From positions 2,539,594 through 2,603,593 of the forward strand of contig NW_006920410.1 of the NCBI RefSeq assembly GCF_000344685.1: 64,000 nucleotides of DNA, written 5' to 3'. The stretch is from Gloeophyllum trabeum ATCC 11539. Lineage: Eukaryota > Basidiomycota > Agaricomycetes > Gloeophyllales > Gloeophyllaceae. Positions 23,852-34,616 of this stretch are shown here, in pieces. The number at the start of each line of letters is the position of its first letter. The first letter of the stretch is position 1. Position numbers and translations under genes: made by a program. The notes beneath the pieces were generated by a model. The model saw only the letters and a program-made list of their open reading frames with translations, searched no databases and was not told where the DNA came from.

Positions 23852-26681
23852 ATGGGATTCTGCCGTAGATGTGGTGATATAGTCTCTGGTCAGCGGTGTA
23901 AGTGCGGAGGTACAGCCGTAGGTACGTGCATTTGTGCTCTGTCCTGGTACAACTTGTGCATGAAGATCTGCAGCCGCGACCGTGCAATGGAATCAACTTG
24001 GAGCGAATGAGGATGATCGATGGTCTAAGACATACGTCGCCAAAGAGACGCCCCCCGTGCGTCCAGCTCCGCCGACGTCTACTATCCAGCCTACACACAC
24101 CGGAGGCGGGTCCAGTCGTTTCCCGAAACCCAAGTCCAAATCGACAAGTGTACCATTAAGCTCGCGTGTAGCAGATCATATTGCGACGGCTACCACGTCA
24201 AGACCCCCTTCCCCACTCAAGCGCTCAACTACACTAGAGGATTCTCCTTCCTTTTCTGCGGCTGAGGAAGGCATTCTCCAGTGTCCCGACACTGGCGGAC
24301 TGTCCAAGGCATACGGCTCGGTATTGCAGCCCAAGGAAACCTTGGCCCAATTTGCGTGTCATATCTGTTCTACACCGTTCCCACCAGATGCCACTATATA
24401 CCCCGATCCTTCGTCTCCAACCATCGGTGCAGGCACTCGATTCTTGTGCCGCCCATGCTTCACGGTGAATGGCGGATCTAAAGGAGACTGCGCCGCATGC
24501 GGGCGTGCTGTCCTCATACTGAAAAGTGAAGGGGGCTTCGTCGAGAATTCTGGACGTCTCTGGCACAAGCGTTGCTTCCGCTGTGAGGGGTGTTTCAAGA
24601 ATATCGGGGACAGACCTATGGTGGACCTACTGGGTCGTCCTTCGTGTGCTGACTGCTTTGACAGTTGTCTCAAGAGAGCCAACAAAGGCAGTCCGCAGAG
24701 GTTCCCTCGAGAATCTGATAGTCCTGGCGACAAGCGAAACAATCTGGGCGGTACATTTGGTGCAAAGAGTAGAGAGGGTAGCCCCGCTCTCGAGGAACTG
24801 GAGCAGAGATTAGGCATTCTAAGGAGTCGGGAGAGCAGTCCCGCGGTTGAAGAACGACCGAGGACGCAGAGCATCGGTGCTAAAAGTCCGTTATGCCGTG
24901 ACTCGCCTGGTCTGCTCTCGTCGCGGTACTCGACCAGTATCCGAGAATGTAGTCCTCTCTTGGATCGCGCTGGACTGAAGACATTCTCTGACCTTGATGG
25001 AACTGAATCTGAACTCAGCACACCTTCCCAGCCTTTACAGCGCAGGTTCAAGACTCCGGAGCCTCAAGCCAGATACTCGACTCCCACTCGCAGCCGCACC
25101 AGTAGTCCTGCGTCTTCCAAACCAACTGCAGAAGCAATTGAGGAAATGAAGAACAGGTTCCTACGCACGTCTCTTTCTTCGCCGCAGACTCCAGGATTGA
25201 ATGATTCCACCTCATCAACCGTCAAGCTATCAAGTTCTCCACCATCTGGAGGGCTTGGAGAAGAGTCGCCCACTTTAAGGCGGCACTCGTCTCGGTTACC
25301 GAGAGCGTCTGGGAGCCTGAGGACTAGATTATCCTCATCTTCCTTGACGAGAGACAGGGAGAAGGACGCCGAGGGGGTGGTCATACCCCGCACACCGGAC
25401 CTGATGTCCGACAACTCAGACGACGTGACTAGTGTTCGATCCAGTGGGCCTTGTACACCGCCCTCGCTGAGTCCTCCCCTTAGCCGCGATGACCTTTTCA
25501 CTCCCAAGTCAGGCCTGAACGACGGTATCACCACTACCCGGACTCCTGAATTGAAGTCATCGCCTGCTCCTGTCACTATACCAACGTTCATACCTTCCAC
25601 AGCTAAATGCGCGAAGTGTAAACTATCGCTGTTCGATACCCATGGTGGCAAATATGTGACCGTGCCTGAAGAACCGAGCTCCACAGGGATACCACCGAAG
25701 ACGTATCATACTGATTGTTTCACGTGCAAGATATGCGGCGGCCCATTCCAGGAGAAGGACGGTGGACAGGCCGTCTTCGTCCGTGCTCAAGGCGGCGCTT
25801 GCCATGTTGACGTAAGTGCTGCGCTACCGTTATGCATGCAGATATAATAATCATTGGCAGTGCGCACCTCCAGAGAAGGTCACTGTCAAGACTATGTCTA
25901 GTAGGATCCCGACCAGCTCGGCCTCTGCATCGAGAGCTACTACCGCTACGTACACTGTGCCTACGAAATTCGACCGTCCTCCAACAACAGCTCCCGCTTC
26001 TACTGTCGCTTTTCCCCGCTGGGGAAGTACTAGCGCGTGTCCCGGATGCCAGAAGTGTGTTTCACCCATGGAGAAGGGGGTGGTCCCCGGGCCGCAGGGG
26101 TCACGTTGGCACGCTACATGTCTGGTTTGTGGCGGGAAGGACGTGAAGAGGCGTAGCGTAAGACAGGAAGACCGCAAGCCCGGCTGTGGCAAGCGCCTTG
26201 ACAGTGCTGCGAAGACTGACGGCGACGGTGGAGTATGGTGTAGAGAATGTCTGGTACGTGTCTATGATACGTCTTTAACCCTCTGGAACTTACGTCGAAC
26301 GGATCGCAACTGATATAGCTGTTGCTACCTTCGCCACTGCGATCTCCCGACTCCCCAACGCGATCACCCCTAGTTTCCCAACCCACGGGCTCATTCTGGT
26401 CAGGTCGTAGTATCGTCCCGCAGACTACGGGAACGACAACCCTGGCGCGACAGTTCACAGGACTATCGGGCGGTGGAGACGCTGCCCTTACGCGGCAACT
26501 CACTGGCGGGGGCCTAAGCCCGACGAGGCAGCTGTCGTCCAGCCCGACCAAGCAACTGGGTGCGGCGACGTCGGGCAAGTTCCCGAGGCCGAAGAGTGTC
26601 ATAGGGCTGCGGACTGCGAAGAGTGTTGATGAAGGGCGAGGCATGTTTTTGGTGCGGCAGATGACTGGAGGCAGAATGTGA
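23852..26681 (+). CDS. LIM-domain protein, paxillin/Pxl1-like
   Basis: Probable cytoskeletal or Rho-pathway adaptor. Exons 23852-23921, 23974-25811, 25861-26253 and 26319-26681 encode 887 residues. The first exon carries a zinc-ribbon-like MGFCRRCGDIVSGQRCKCGG. LIM-type Cys/His clusters follow: CHICSTPFPP...CRPCF, CAACGRAVL...WHKRCFRCEGCF...CADCF, then after a Ser/Pro-rich linker of about 300 residues CAKCKLSLF...YHTDCFTCKICGGPF...CHVDC, and CPGCQKCV...WHATCLVC...CRECL. The linker has repeated RESSPA/REGSPA phosphosite-like motifs. The tail repeats RQFTG, RQLTG, RQLSS, KQLG and RQMTG. LIM domains are zinc-binding protein-interaction modules; the exact partner cannot be read from sequence. Confidence 0.9.
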
Positions 26682-27318
26682 GGATTTTCTGGTATGGATG
26701 TTTTCCTTGGACTTGCTATCGACGAAATGAATTGTGTAACCGTATGTTGTGTGGAAGACTCTCGGTGTCTATACGATTTGATGACGTAATGTGATGTTGT
26801 TGGTTGCCACCAAGGCCCTGATCTTCGGCGTCTTTCCCAGCCAATCACGAACCAGGAAGCACTGCGGTTCCGCCCGAGATCGGAAGTTCGTTTCATAAGG
26901 ATCTGGCCCGTCTGTTATTATATTGACGATGATCGACCTGCCATAAACGGCAGGTGCTGTATTCCGTGATGAGTTGTGCGGCGGACGTTCTCTTTCGTTG
27001 TCAAGGTACTCATCCTCCGCTCTGACGCGCAGGCGTCGTCGACTGTTTCCCTTCGCTTTCCTCCTGCACGAGAGCGCTGGGCTCGTCGTAGAAGCCTATT
27101 CTATCCGCGTGTCAAGCTCTCCGTCGCTCGTTTCTTCTGTCTTTCTGGGATTGTATCTCGGTCCATCGAGCCTGGTTCTTGCTCGCCCAGCATCCCCCTC
27201 GGTTGTGCTGGTTTTTTGTTTCTTGTCCTTTTTGCTGTGGTCGCGGGAATCCGAGCACATGTTTCATAGTCTATTTTCTTTCGATTTGTACTGAACCATC
27301 CGCTTCGAACTGTGGATT
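26682..27318. other. Intergenic, pyrimidine-rich promoter region
   Basis: 637 bp between two plus-strand genes. The second half (about 26990-27270) is strongly C/T-rich on the plus strand, a common feature of fungal core promoters and 5' UTRs. No separate gene was recognised. Confidence 0.5.
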
Positions 27319-30127
27319 ATGTTCTCATCTGCAGTAGCGTCGGGGACAACGCTCGCTGCCAGGTCTTACAACAGCCCCACCACATTCTCTCTCACCGATG
27401 ACACCTCTGTGAGTGCCTCCAATTCCTATGCGCGCCAAACGGAGAACCTCACGGCTTGGATAGTTAAATACTGTCTTGGCTGAGATTCCCCTCTTTTCGG
27501 TCGGGCTACTTGCCTTGGCAGTCGTGACTTTCCTTGCAGTTCTGCGCCGGCTGAAGGTGTACGTATATCTGTCTTGTTTTACTTCCATTCAGTCCGCTAA
27601 ATGAATATGCAGCCTCGTTAGCTACCTCGTTGCGGCCGCTCTGCTGGGCTTCCTAGCCGTGATCCTGGACCTCGTCAATCTCCTGAACACCACTGTCTCA
27701 AAGAAACTCAATATCAAAGCGGATTTGCAAGCGGCTGCGTCGACCATCGTTGCTAGAGAGATATTCTTTGCACTGTCAATCGGTGCCAGGTTTATCTTCT
27801 TCTGGGCCTTTGTGGCCGAACGTCCTCGTGGAGAAGGTAGTACTGACAGTATCAATGAAGCAAAACGCCCGAATTTCATCCATATGAATTCCGGTCTAAC
27901 GCTCCATAGCGGGAGTTGGGATCGTTGGGGTGTTATCGGGATGATTCTCAAATGGGGTCTTCTGGGCCTATCCGTCAGCATCCCGATCCTTCAGATGATC
28001 TGGCGCATTGTGACAGCCATGGCCACTTTTGGACCCGTATACGACGCCGATGGGACCTTGCAGATTGTAGGGTCTGCCCTGTTCGTACTGAAACTGCTGC
28101 TCAATGCATGGCTCTCTCCGGATGAAGTACGGTGGCGGGTTCTATGCCACTACTTGGTCGTAATCGTCGCATTGGGCATTAATCTGGCTCTTGGCGCTGC
28201 TAACCTGCTCTGCTGTAAGTATTGCCATGTGCTTAACCTGCCGAAGCTGACGTCCTCGTAGTCGCCTTCTCAGAAACCGTCCTCGGCCGATTTCTGCAAG
28301 CGGTGGAGCTTTATATTTTATTCTTGTACCTTCTTATCTCAACCTTCCTGCACAAGAAACCAACCCCGCCCCCCTACTCACAGTCCCCGAAGGGTGCTAT
28401 GCCTGTCCGTCCGATCTCTGATTTCCGTGGTCTCCCCACGATGTCGGAACTCGACCCTCGAAACTCCACTTTCAACATCAGCCCACCCTCGGTGTCGACA
28501 CCGCGGTCATCTATTGTCATTGTCCAGCAGGGCGCTGCAGCTGGCAATGGACGTCCACAAGTCTCTCGCCAATCTACTGCTTCCCGGATGTCCTCCTGGT
28601 TAATGTCTCGCGGCCGGTTGTCACTGTCCAGACCCCGTGACGTTGCTGAACGTGATGAGCAGCGACTATGGAACAAGGCTGACGCTGAGAAGGGGTATGC
28701 GGTGGATATGCCCTCCCCCGGGCTGCGGGTTTCCGCCTGGAGTCCCGACCCTACGGAGAGTGTGATGGAACCGCAGCAGAGTGCTAAATGGGTGGACCCT
28801 GTTTACAGCTCAATGATGCGTGGTGGCAGCCGAGTGCCAACTGCTAGTGAAGTGAACCTCGCGGATGACAGTCTGGGGGATCCCATCACCGTGGTTACTC
28901 CTGGTGCTACGCGGCTGGAAGACGCGAGCAGAAGCACTGAACCCGCAGAAGAATTACAGGAAAGGGCTTGGTCTCCAAGATCTTCGCTGGCTCCAACAAT
29001 GCCGTCCTACTATGCTGCTCCTTCGGAACGCCGTTCACCATCTCCTCAAAATCTGCCGCCCGCACCTTCGCCAATCTATGGCCTGAACGGGCAGACTACT
29101 TACCCTTACCGAGATACTCTGGCCCCTGACTCATATGTTGATCCTGACAGTGGAATCGAGTCTCAGAGGTCTTCCGGTATCTCTATGCTGTTACGCCAAC
29201 AGCAGGAACTGGACAGAAGTATCGCCCAGCTGCGGCTTTTCTCGTCACCTCGCTCTACCATAGACTCTAAGAATACCGTGCCAGGGATCGGTGTAGAGTC
29301 TGCCTCGCTCAGAAGCGAATTCACCTTGAGCAACTTCCCACAGCCACCATGGGGTACCCAAACAGGAGCAGAGAGTGAGCCTGCGACTCCGCGGGCGCGA
29401 CCTGCTGAGGACGCGGACGACATACCTATTGAGTTGGAGCCGCCGCAAATGCCCGCTGCGATGGACCATCGCCGACAAATCTCGGTCCCGTCGACGACGA
29501 GAGGGGACAGTATTGATAGTACAAATACTGTCAAGAACATCCGGACAGGAAGATTTGATTCGCAAGGGACGCAATACGACGTTACGTCCTTCATTGGGAG
29601 TATGTGTCTCCTCGCGCTATGTACTGTATGTGTATTGATGAACCTCTGTTACAGATCTGACCACCCCCGGACCGAGCACGTCGCCATCTCAGTTCTCCAC
29701 CGGGCCGCTCAGTGACATTGCTTCGTCGAATACCAGCTCGCCTATCGCCACCGTTGTCTCCCTCCACCAACCTTCCACTTCCGTACACTCTGTGAAGCCC
29801 ATTATCATCAATCCATCCGTGCTCGCCCTCAGCTCCACGGATGCGGGCGAAGGTACACCACGCCTCGCGCCTCGGAACGTAACATTTGCAGGCGCCGACG
29901 CACCCCCCGCCGCTCCAGCGGGGCCGCGCGCTCCCATGTTCACCCCGGGAGGCGCGATGGTGGAGGGCAAGATGAGGAAGAAGGGGGCAGTCGGTTTGCC
30001 CCCGCGGCCGCGTCTCATGATCAGCCAGCCGACCCCGCGCGACAGCGGCACCGGTCAGAGCTTTAGACCCGGCGCATTCGAAGACCCAAGACCGGCTCCT
30101 ACGTTCACCGAGGACAGTAGCACATAG
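27319..30127 (+). CDS. Uncharacterised seven-span membrane protein with long Ser/Pro-rich tail
   Basis: Exons 27319-27408, 27464-27558, 27613-28214, 28262-29599 and 29655-30127 encode 865 residues. After about 38 residues with no signal peptide, seven hydrophobic segments lie near residues 41-58, 63-86, 111-129, 167-192, 212-230, 239-261 and 272-293; examples are LLALAVVTFLAVL, FALSIGARFIFFWAFV and VELYILFLYLLISTFL. The remaining 570 residues are polar, rich in Ser, Pro, Arg and Thr, and contain many SP/TP sites. Seven spans plus a long soluble tail are receptor-like, but no known GPCR class motif was recognised. Expression in the plasma membrane is an inference. Confidence 0.75.
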
Positions 30128-30252
30128 GTAGTTATGGACTACATGCCAGTATCTATTCATTATTTGTGACATATGCCGGTTGCTTCCATCGACTCTCGTC
30201 AGTATATATGTACTTTTAGTTCTGCTTAGCGTACAGTGTTTTACTAGCTATC

Positions 30253-30269
30253 GCCTCTATGATAGAGGC
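30253..30269. repeat. Perfect 17-nt palindrome between two genes
   Basis: GCCTCTAT-G-ATAGAGGC, 8-base arms around one central base. It lies about 125 bp after the seven-span gene's stop codon and 150 bp before the J-protein start codon. It could be a dimeric factor site or an RNA hairpin. Confidence 0.6.
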
Positions 30270-30419
30270 TTTACCGAAACTGTGGCCTCTGACGAATGTG
30301 AAGGGAAGGCGAAATGCACAGCCACGATGCACCACTTGTGAAATGACGTCAAGCCACAAATGCGCAGGCCTGTGGCGGGAGCGGGGCCGACACAACGCAG
30401 CTTGTACACTACACCCACC

Positions 30420-31308
30420 ATGTCATCTTTCCCTGATTACTATGCTCTCTTGGGGGTAACGCAGAGTGCTACCACGGAGGAGATCAGGCAGGCTTACAAG
30501 AAGGAGTCGTTGAGGTGCGTTCAAGTTGTCCTCTGACTCTTGAGTGAGCAAAGAGAACTGAGTCTCTACGCTATGCTTCCAGGACTCATCCAGATAGACT
30601 GACAAAGGCAAGCTCCGCCGAGAAGAAACGGGCGACAGAGAAATTCCAGGTATGCCCGTACACTCAGCTTCCAAGACGAAGAGCTGACGTTCGAGCTCAG
30701 GCCGTCGCCGACGCGTACTACGTTCTGTCTGATCCTACAAGGCGCAGTGAATACGACGTTCTATATGCCTCACAACCAAGAAGAAGTCAAGATCCCAATG
30801 CATCCTCCAACTTCTTCTCTCAGTTTGCGAACATGTTTGCCGGTGCTGCGGGTGGCAGCGGGGCAGGTGCTGGACAGCCGGGCACGCCGCCAGCGGGTCA
30901 GAGGCCAGATGCGGAGGGCGTGTTCAGCGACGTGTTCGAGGAGGTGAGCCGGCTAGTGACTTTTGCGCGGAGACATGGCTAAGCCCCTTGCGCAGCTTTT
31001 GCGTCCGGAGGTAGAGCGGCGGGTATCGTGGTGGGCATACTTGGGTGCAGTGTGTGGTGCCGGGGTTGGGTTCATTATCGCAAATATTCCGGGACTCATG
31101 CTGGGAGCTGTTGCGGGGAACCGGTTGGGAGCAATTCGGGATGCGAAGGGGAAGAGCGTTGCTGCCGTGTTTAACCAATTGGGTGGAAATCAGAAGGCGG
31201 AGGTAAGTCGACTTCTTTTAACGGATTTCGAGGAATTTAGTGCTAAGACGCGGGCTGAATCAGATTCTGCGTGCGCTCGCCATGAAGGTGTTGGGCTCCG
31301 CGTTTTGA
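30420..31308 (+). CDS. J-domain (DnaJ/Hsp40) co-chaperone with glycine-rich C-terminal segment
   Basis: Exons 30420-30514, 30583-30649, 30701-30943, 30996-31202 and 31264-31308 encode 218 residues. The N-terminal J domain (DYYALLGVTQSATTEEIRQ, then the invariant HPD in RTHPDRL, then YYVLSDPTRRSEYD) stimulates Hsp70 ATPase activity. A Gly/Ala-rich linker follows, then a hydrophobic glycine-zipper-like stretch around YLGAVCGAGVGFIIANIPG and LMLGAVAGNRLGAI, which could insert into or lie on a membrane. No zinc finger or class I/II substrate domain is present, so it is a class C J protein. Localisation is not shown. Confidence 0.9.
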
Positions 31309-31613
31309 TCCTGGTCTGTGCTGAATATACCCTATGACCGACGATGAGTTGCCGAGTATAACTATGTTGGGCGCATTGTAATTCACGATCTTGTTCTTGT
31401 ATTGGTGCAATGCTAGGATACACGACGTGGGACGGATTTTGTAAAACATATAATGACCATTTGTGGACTTGACCCGACGGAACGGAACTGGTCGGGACGA
31501 TCGCAACTCATTAGCCGGTCACGTGTCGCCATCAGAGCTAGACGCGGGGCACAGAATGCGGGGTATGAATAGACTCACCTGAGCGCTGCCAACCTTCCGG
31601 CCCTCCTCTAACC
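31309..31613. other. Short intergenic gap
   Basis: 305 bp between two plus-strand genes. No gene was seen; it must hold the 3' end of the J-protein transcript and the ligase promoter. Confidence 0.5.
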
Positions 31614-34426
31614 ATGGCTTTCCGTAAGTTCAGCCTTTTAGTCCAGCGTACAAGATGACTGACAGCGTTTTAGCCGGCATCCAGTCCTTTTGTCCTACTC
31701 CTGAGAGCGTACCGCCTCCTGCGCCTCTCTACAGACTCAAGCACCCGGAGGGCCTGTCAGTGCATATACATCCATTGGTACGTGGTTGCGTTCGACCTCG
31801 AATGACGCACCACCGCTGATAATGTTGGGAGAATCCCCTTGACTTTGTGTTGAGGGCCGCTCAGATCTATCCGGACAACCTTGCTCTGGCACATCCTGAT
31901 GTTGAGAGCCCCGTCTATTACACATACGCCGTATGGTAAGAACAGGGGATATGGGTGCTGCTGCAGACAGGCACTAACATATCCCGAAGGGCCCAGCGCA
32001 TCCAGAACTTGGCATATGCCCTCATACAAGCGGGCGTGCAGCCGGGAGATCGAGTAGCTATAATAGCACCCAACTCGTGAGCCGCTCGCGTTTCTGCCCT
32101 ATATATCTCGTTCTGACCCCAGATCAAGTCCTATGATAGCAGGTAATCCCTACCGCTAATGCCCCTGTACAGTGCGAGCTCTAACTCCGCACTATCTGCC
32201 AGACGCCCACCACGGCGCACTGGCAGCCAGAGCGATAGTAACACCCATAAACACACGCCTTACGAGGCCAGAAGTCGAGTATATCCTCGACCATAGCGGA
32301 GCGAAGATTATTCTCGTGGACTACGAGTTCGTGCATCTCGTTCAGGGTGCCAAAGCACGGGTGGTTGTGAGCAAGGACACCGGACGGCCCGGAGACCCTT
32401 ACGAGGAGTTCCTGAGCAGTGGTCGGAGGTTTAGTCAGGAGAAGGGATGGCAAGGGCTGCAGGCGGAGAGCAATGAAGATGCAGGGGCTTGTCTATGTTA
32501 TACGTAGGTTTCCTTCAGTCCAGCTCATGATGTTTGGTACTGACATCATAAATTAAGGTCCGGTACTACAGGCAGGGTATGTATGGGGTCACTGATTCCA
32601 GACATTGTCTTTCTCATCGGCCTCCGCGTCATTAGCCAAAGGGTGTACTCACCACCCTGAGAAGTGAGTGAATGCACATATGCATCAGAAGGAGTGAAGC
32701 TTACGCCGGTATCTTCAGGCAGTTATTTGGCGGCTGTTGCGAACGCGTTCGAAACTCGGTAGGTTATATGCCATGATCACAGACGGAATCGTGCTTACAT
32801 ATTCATACACCAGAATGAATCCCGACTCTACTTACTTATGGTGCGCATCCACGCGGGGCTTCATTGGATCCATCTAATAATACCGCTGCGATTTTCCAGG
32901 ATTCTTCCTATGTTCCACGCTGCAGGATGGACTTACCCTTGGGCAATAACCTTCGCCTTTGCTACGCAGGTACGGAACACACAACGGGGGCACCTGACAC
33001 GGTGTACGGTGTATACTCACCATTATCTAGATCACCCTCCGCACCGTCTCTTACCCGCACATATGGAACCACCTCCTCAACTCGGGCGTCACGCACTATT
33101 GCGGCGCACCAACCGTCCAGGTGGGCACATCACCGGCCAAGGCGACGTGCATGATCGAAGCTGACCATCAGCCACCCAATAGATCGGCCTCGTGAATGCG
33201 CCAGAAGCCAGGAACTTGGACCATCCGGTGTCCGCGATTATTGCTGGTTCCGCGCCTACGGCGCATCTGATCGGCGAGCTCGAGAAGAGGGGCATTCAGC
33301 CGGTTCATGTGTATGGCTTAACGTGAGTCAAGGTTTTGTAAAAGATTCGGGTATCAGTTAGACTGACTGTGTGCTCAGTGAAGTAGGCATAACTTGAACC
33401 TCATGAAGAAAGCGACTGACCATGGATGGCATACCGCACCGTGCCCGTCGATGTCTAGACGTTAGGTCCCTTCACCCGAAACTACTTCCAGCCGTCGTGG
33501 CGACAGCTGTCCCATGACGAGCGGTCGAAGATGCGCGCCCGCCAGGGCCACAGCTTTGCCACAGCCCAAGAAGCTCGAGTCGTGTACGCCGCTGCAGAGG
33601 ACAACGGCGTGCCCAGCGGCGAGCTGAGGGACGTGCCTAAGGATGGAAAGACCATCGGCGAGGTGGTCACGAGAGGGAATATAGGTCAGCATAGTATTCC
33701 CTCCAGTTGCCCTTTCACTGGATGACTCACCGGTGTTTTGTGGGTTTAGTTATGAAGGAGGTCTGTTACATGACAGCAGCCATCCTGAGATACTGATTGT
33801 TAATTCTGCTTCCAGTATTTCCGAGACCCAGAGGCGACGCGGAGGGCATTCGAAGGAAACCACTTCCATTCGGGCGACCTTGCAGTATGGCATCCTGATG
33901 GCTCTATAGCCATTGTTGACAGGAGTAAAGATATCATCATCTCCGGTGGAGAGGTCGGTCATTACAAGACCTGTTTCGTGCCGCTGCTGATGCCTCTGCG
34001 CCCAGAACGCTTCCAGTCTCGCTATTGAGCAAGGTAATTCCGGCTTCTTCCAAGTGTGATATGCTAATTCACGCTTGGATATACAGAACTGGCTGAGCAC
34101 CCGGACGTGCTAGAAGTCTCGGTCGTAGCGCGACCCCATCCTAAATGGGGAGAGAGGCCGATGGCTTTCGTCGTGCTGCGATCCGAAGCCATTCAACGAT
34201 GGGCGAGAAAGCATGCAGAGTTCGCTGCTAATCTCAAGCAGCACGCGAGAGGCCGCCTACCAGGCTTCGCCTGTCCAGAGTGGGTCGAAGTGGTACCCGA
34301 ATTACCGGTGAGCCGCTCTTCTTCTGTACATGGGCTCAGCAAGTCGGTACTAAGGCAATTCGATAGAAAACTTCGACGGGTAAGATCCTGAAGACTCAGC
34401 TGCGGAAGCTCGTGGCGAAGCTGTGA
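31614..34426 (+). CDS. AMP-dependent acyl-CoA synthetase/ligase with microexons
   Basis: Adenylate-forming enzyme that activates a carboxylic acid with ATP and joins it to CoA; substrate chain length cannot be read. Twenty exons: 31614-31623, 31674-31777, 31865-31935, 31990-32076, 32129-32142, 32203-32503, 32558-32576, 32636-32663, 32719-32758, 32814-32840, 32900-32969, 33031-33120, 33183-33322, 33379-33382, 33459-33684, 33750-33760, 33816-33953, 34006-34033, 34087-34307 and 34367-34426, giving 562 residues. Motifs: phosphate loop [52 protein letters not shown] and the catalytic lysine in KTSTGKILK. Exons of 4, 11, 14 and 19 nt are needed to restore conserved motifs. No peroxisomal SKL end is present (ends KLVAKL). 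Confidence 0.92.
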
Positions 34427-34616
34427 GGCGTTCGCGTCGAGGTCCGAGTCACGGAGGCGCACGATCTGTACATGCCGATGTAATAATAAGCTCTAATTGC
34501 ACAGCAGTTATATATAATTGTACTTATAAAGACTTGCGAGGTGGAGGTCCAACGATGATGGTAGATGCGAGAAAATACAGCAGAGTTATGCAGGGTAGGA
34601 AGGAGTGGATTGACCT

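Noticed and set aside
26974..27294. Two overlapping plus-strand frames of about 100 codons, one with hydrophobic runs
   Set aside because: They lie in a C/T-rich promoter and 5' UTR, where Leu, Ser and Phe codons arise from composition. No motif was found and the real start follows at 27319.
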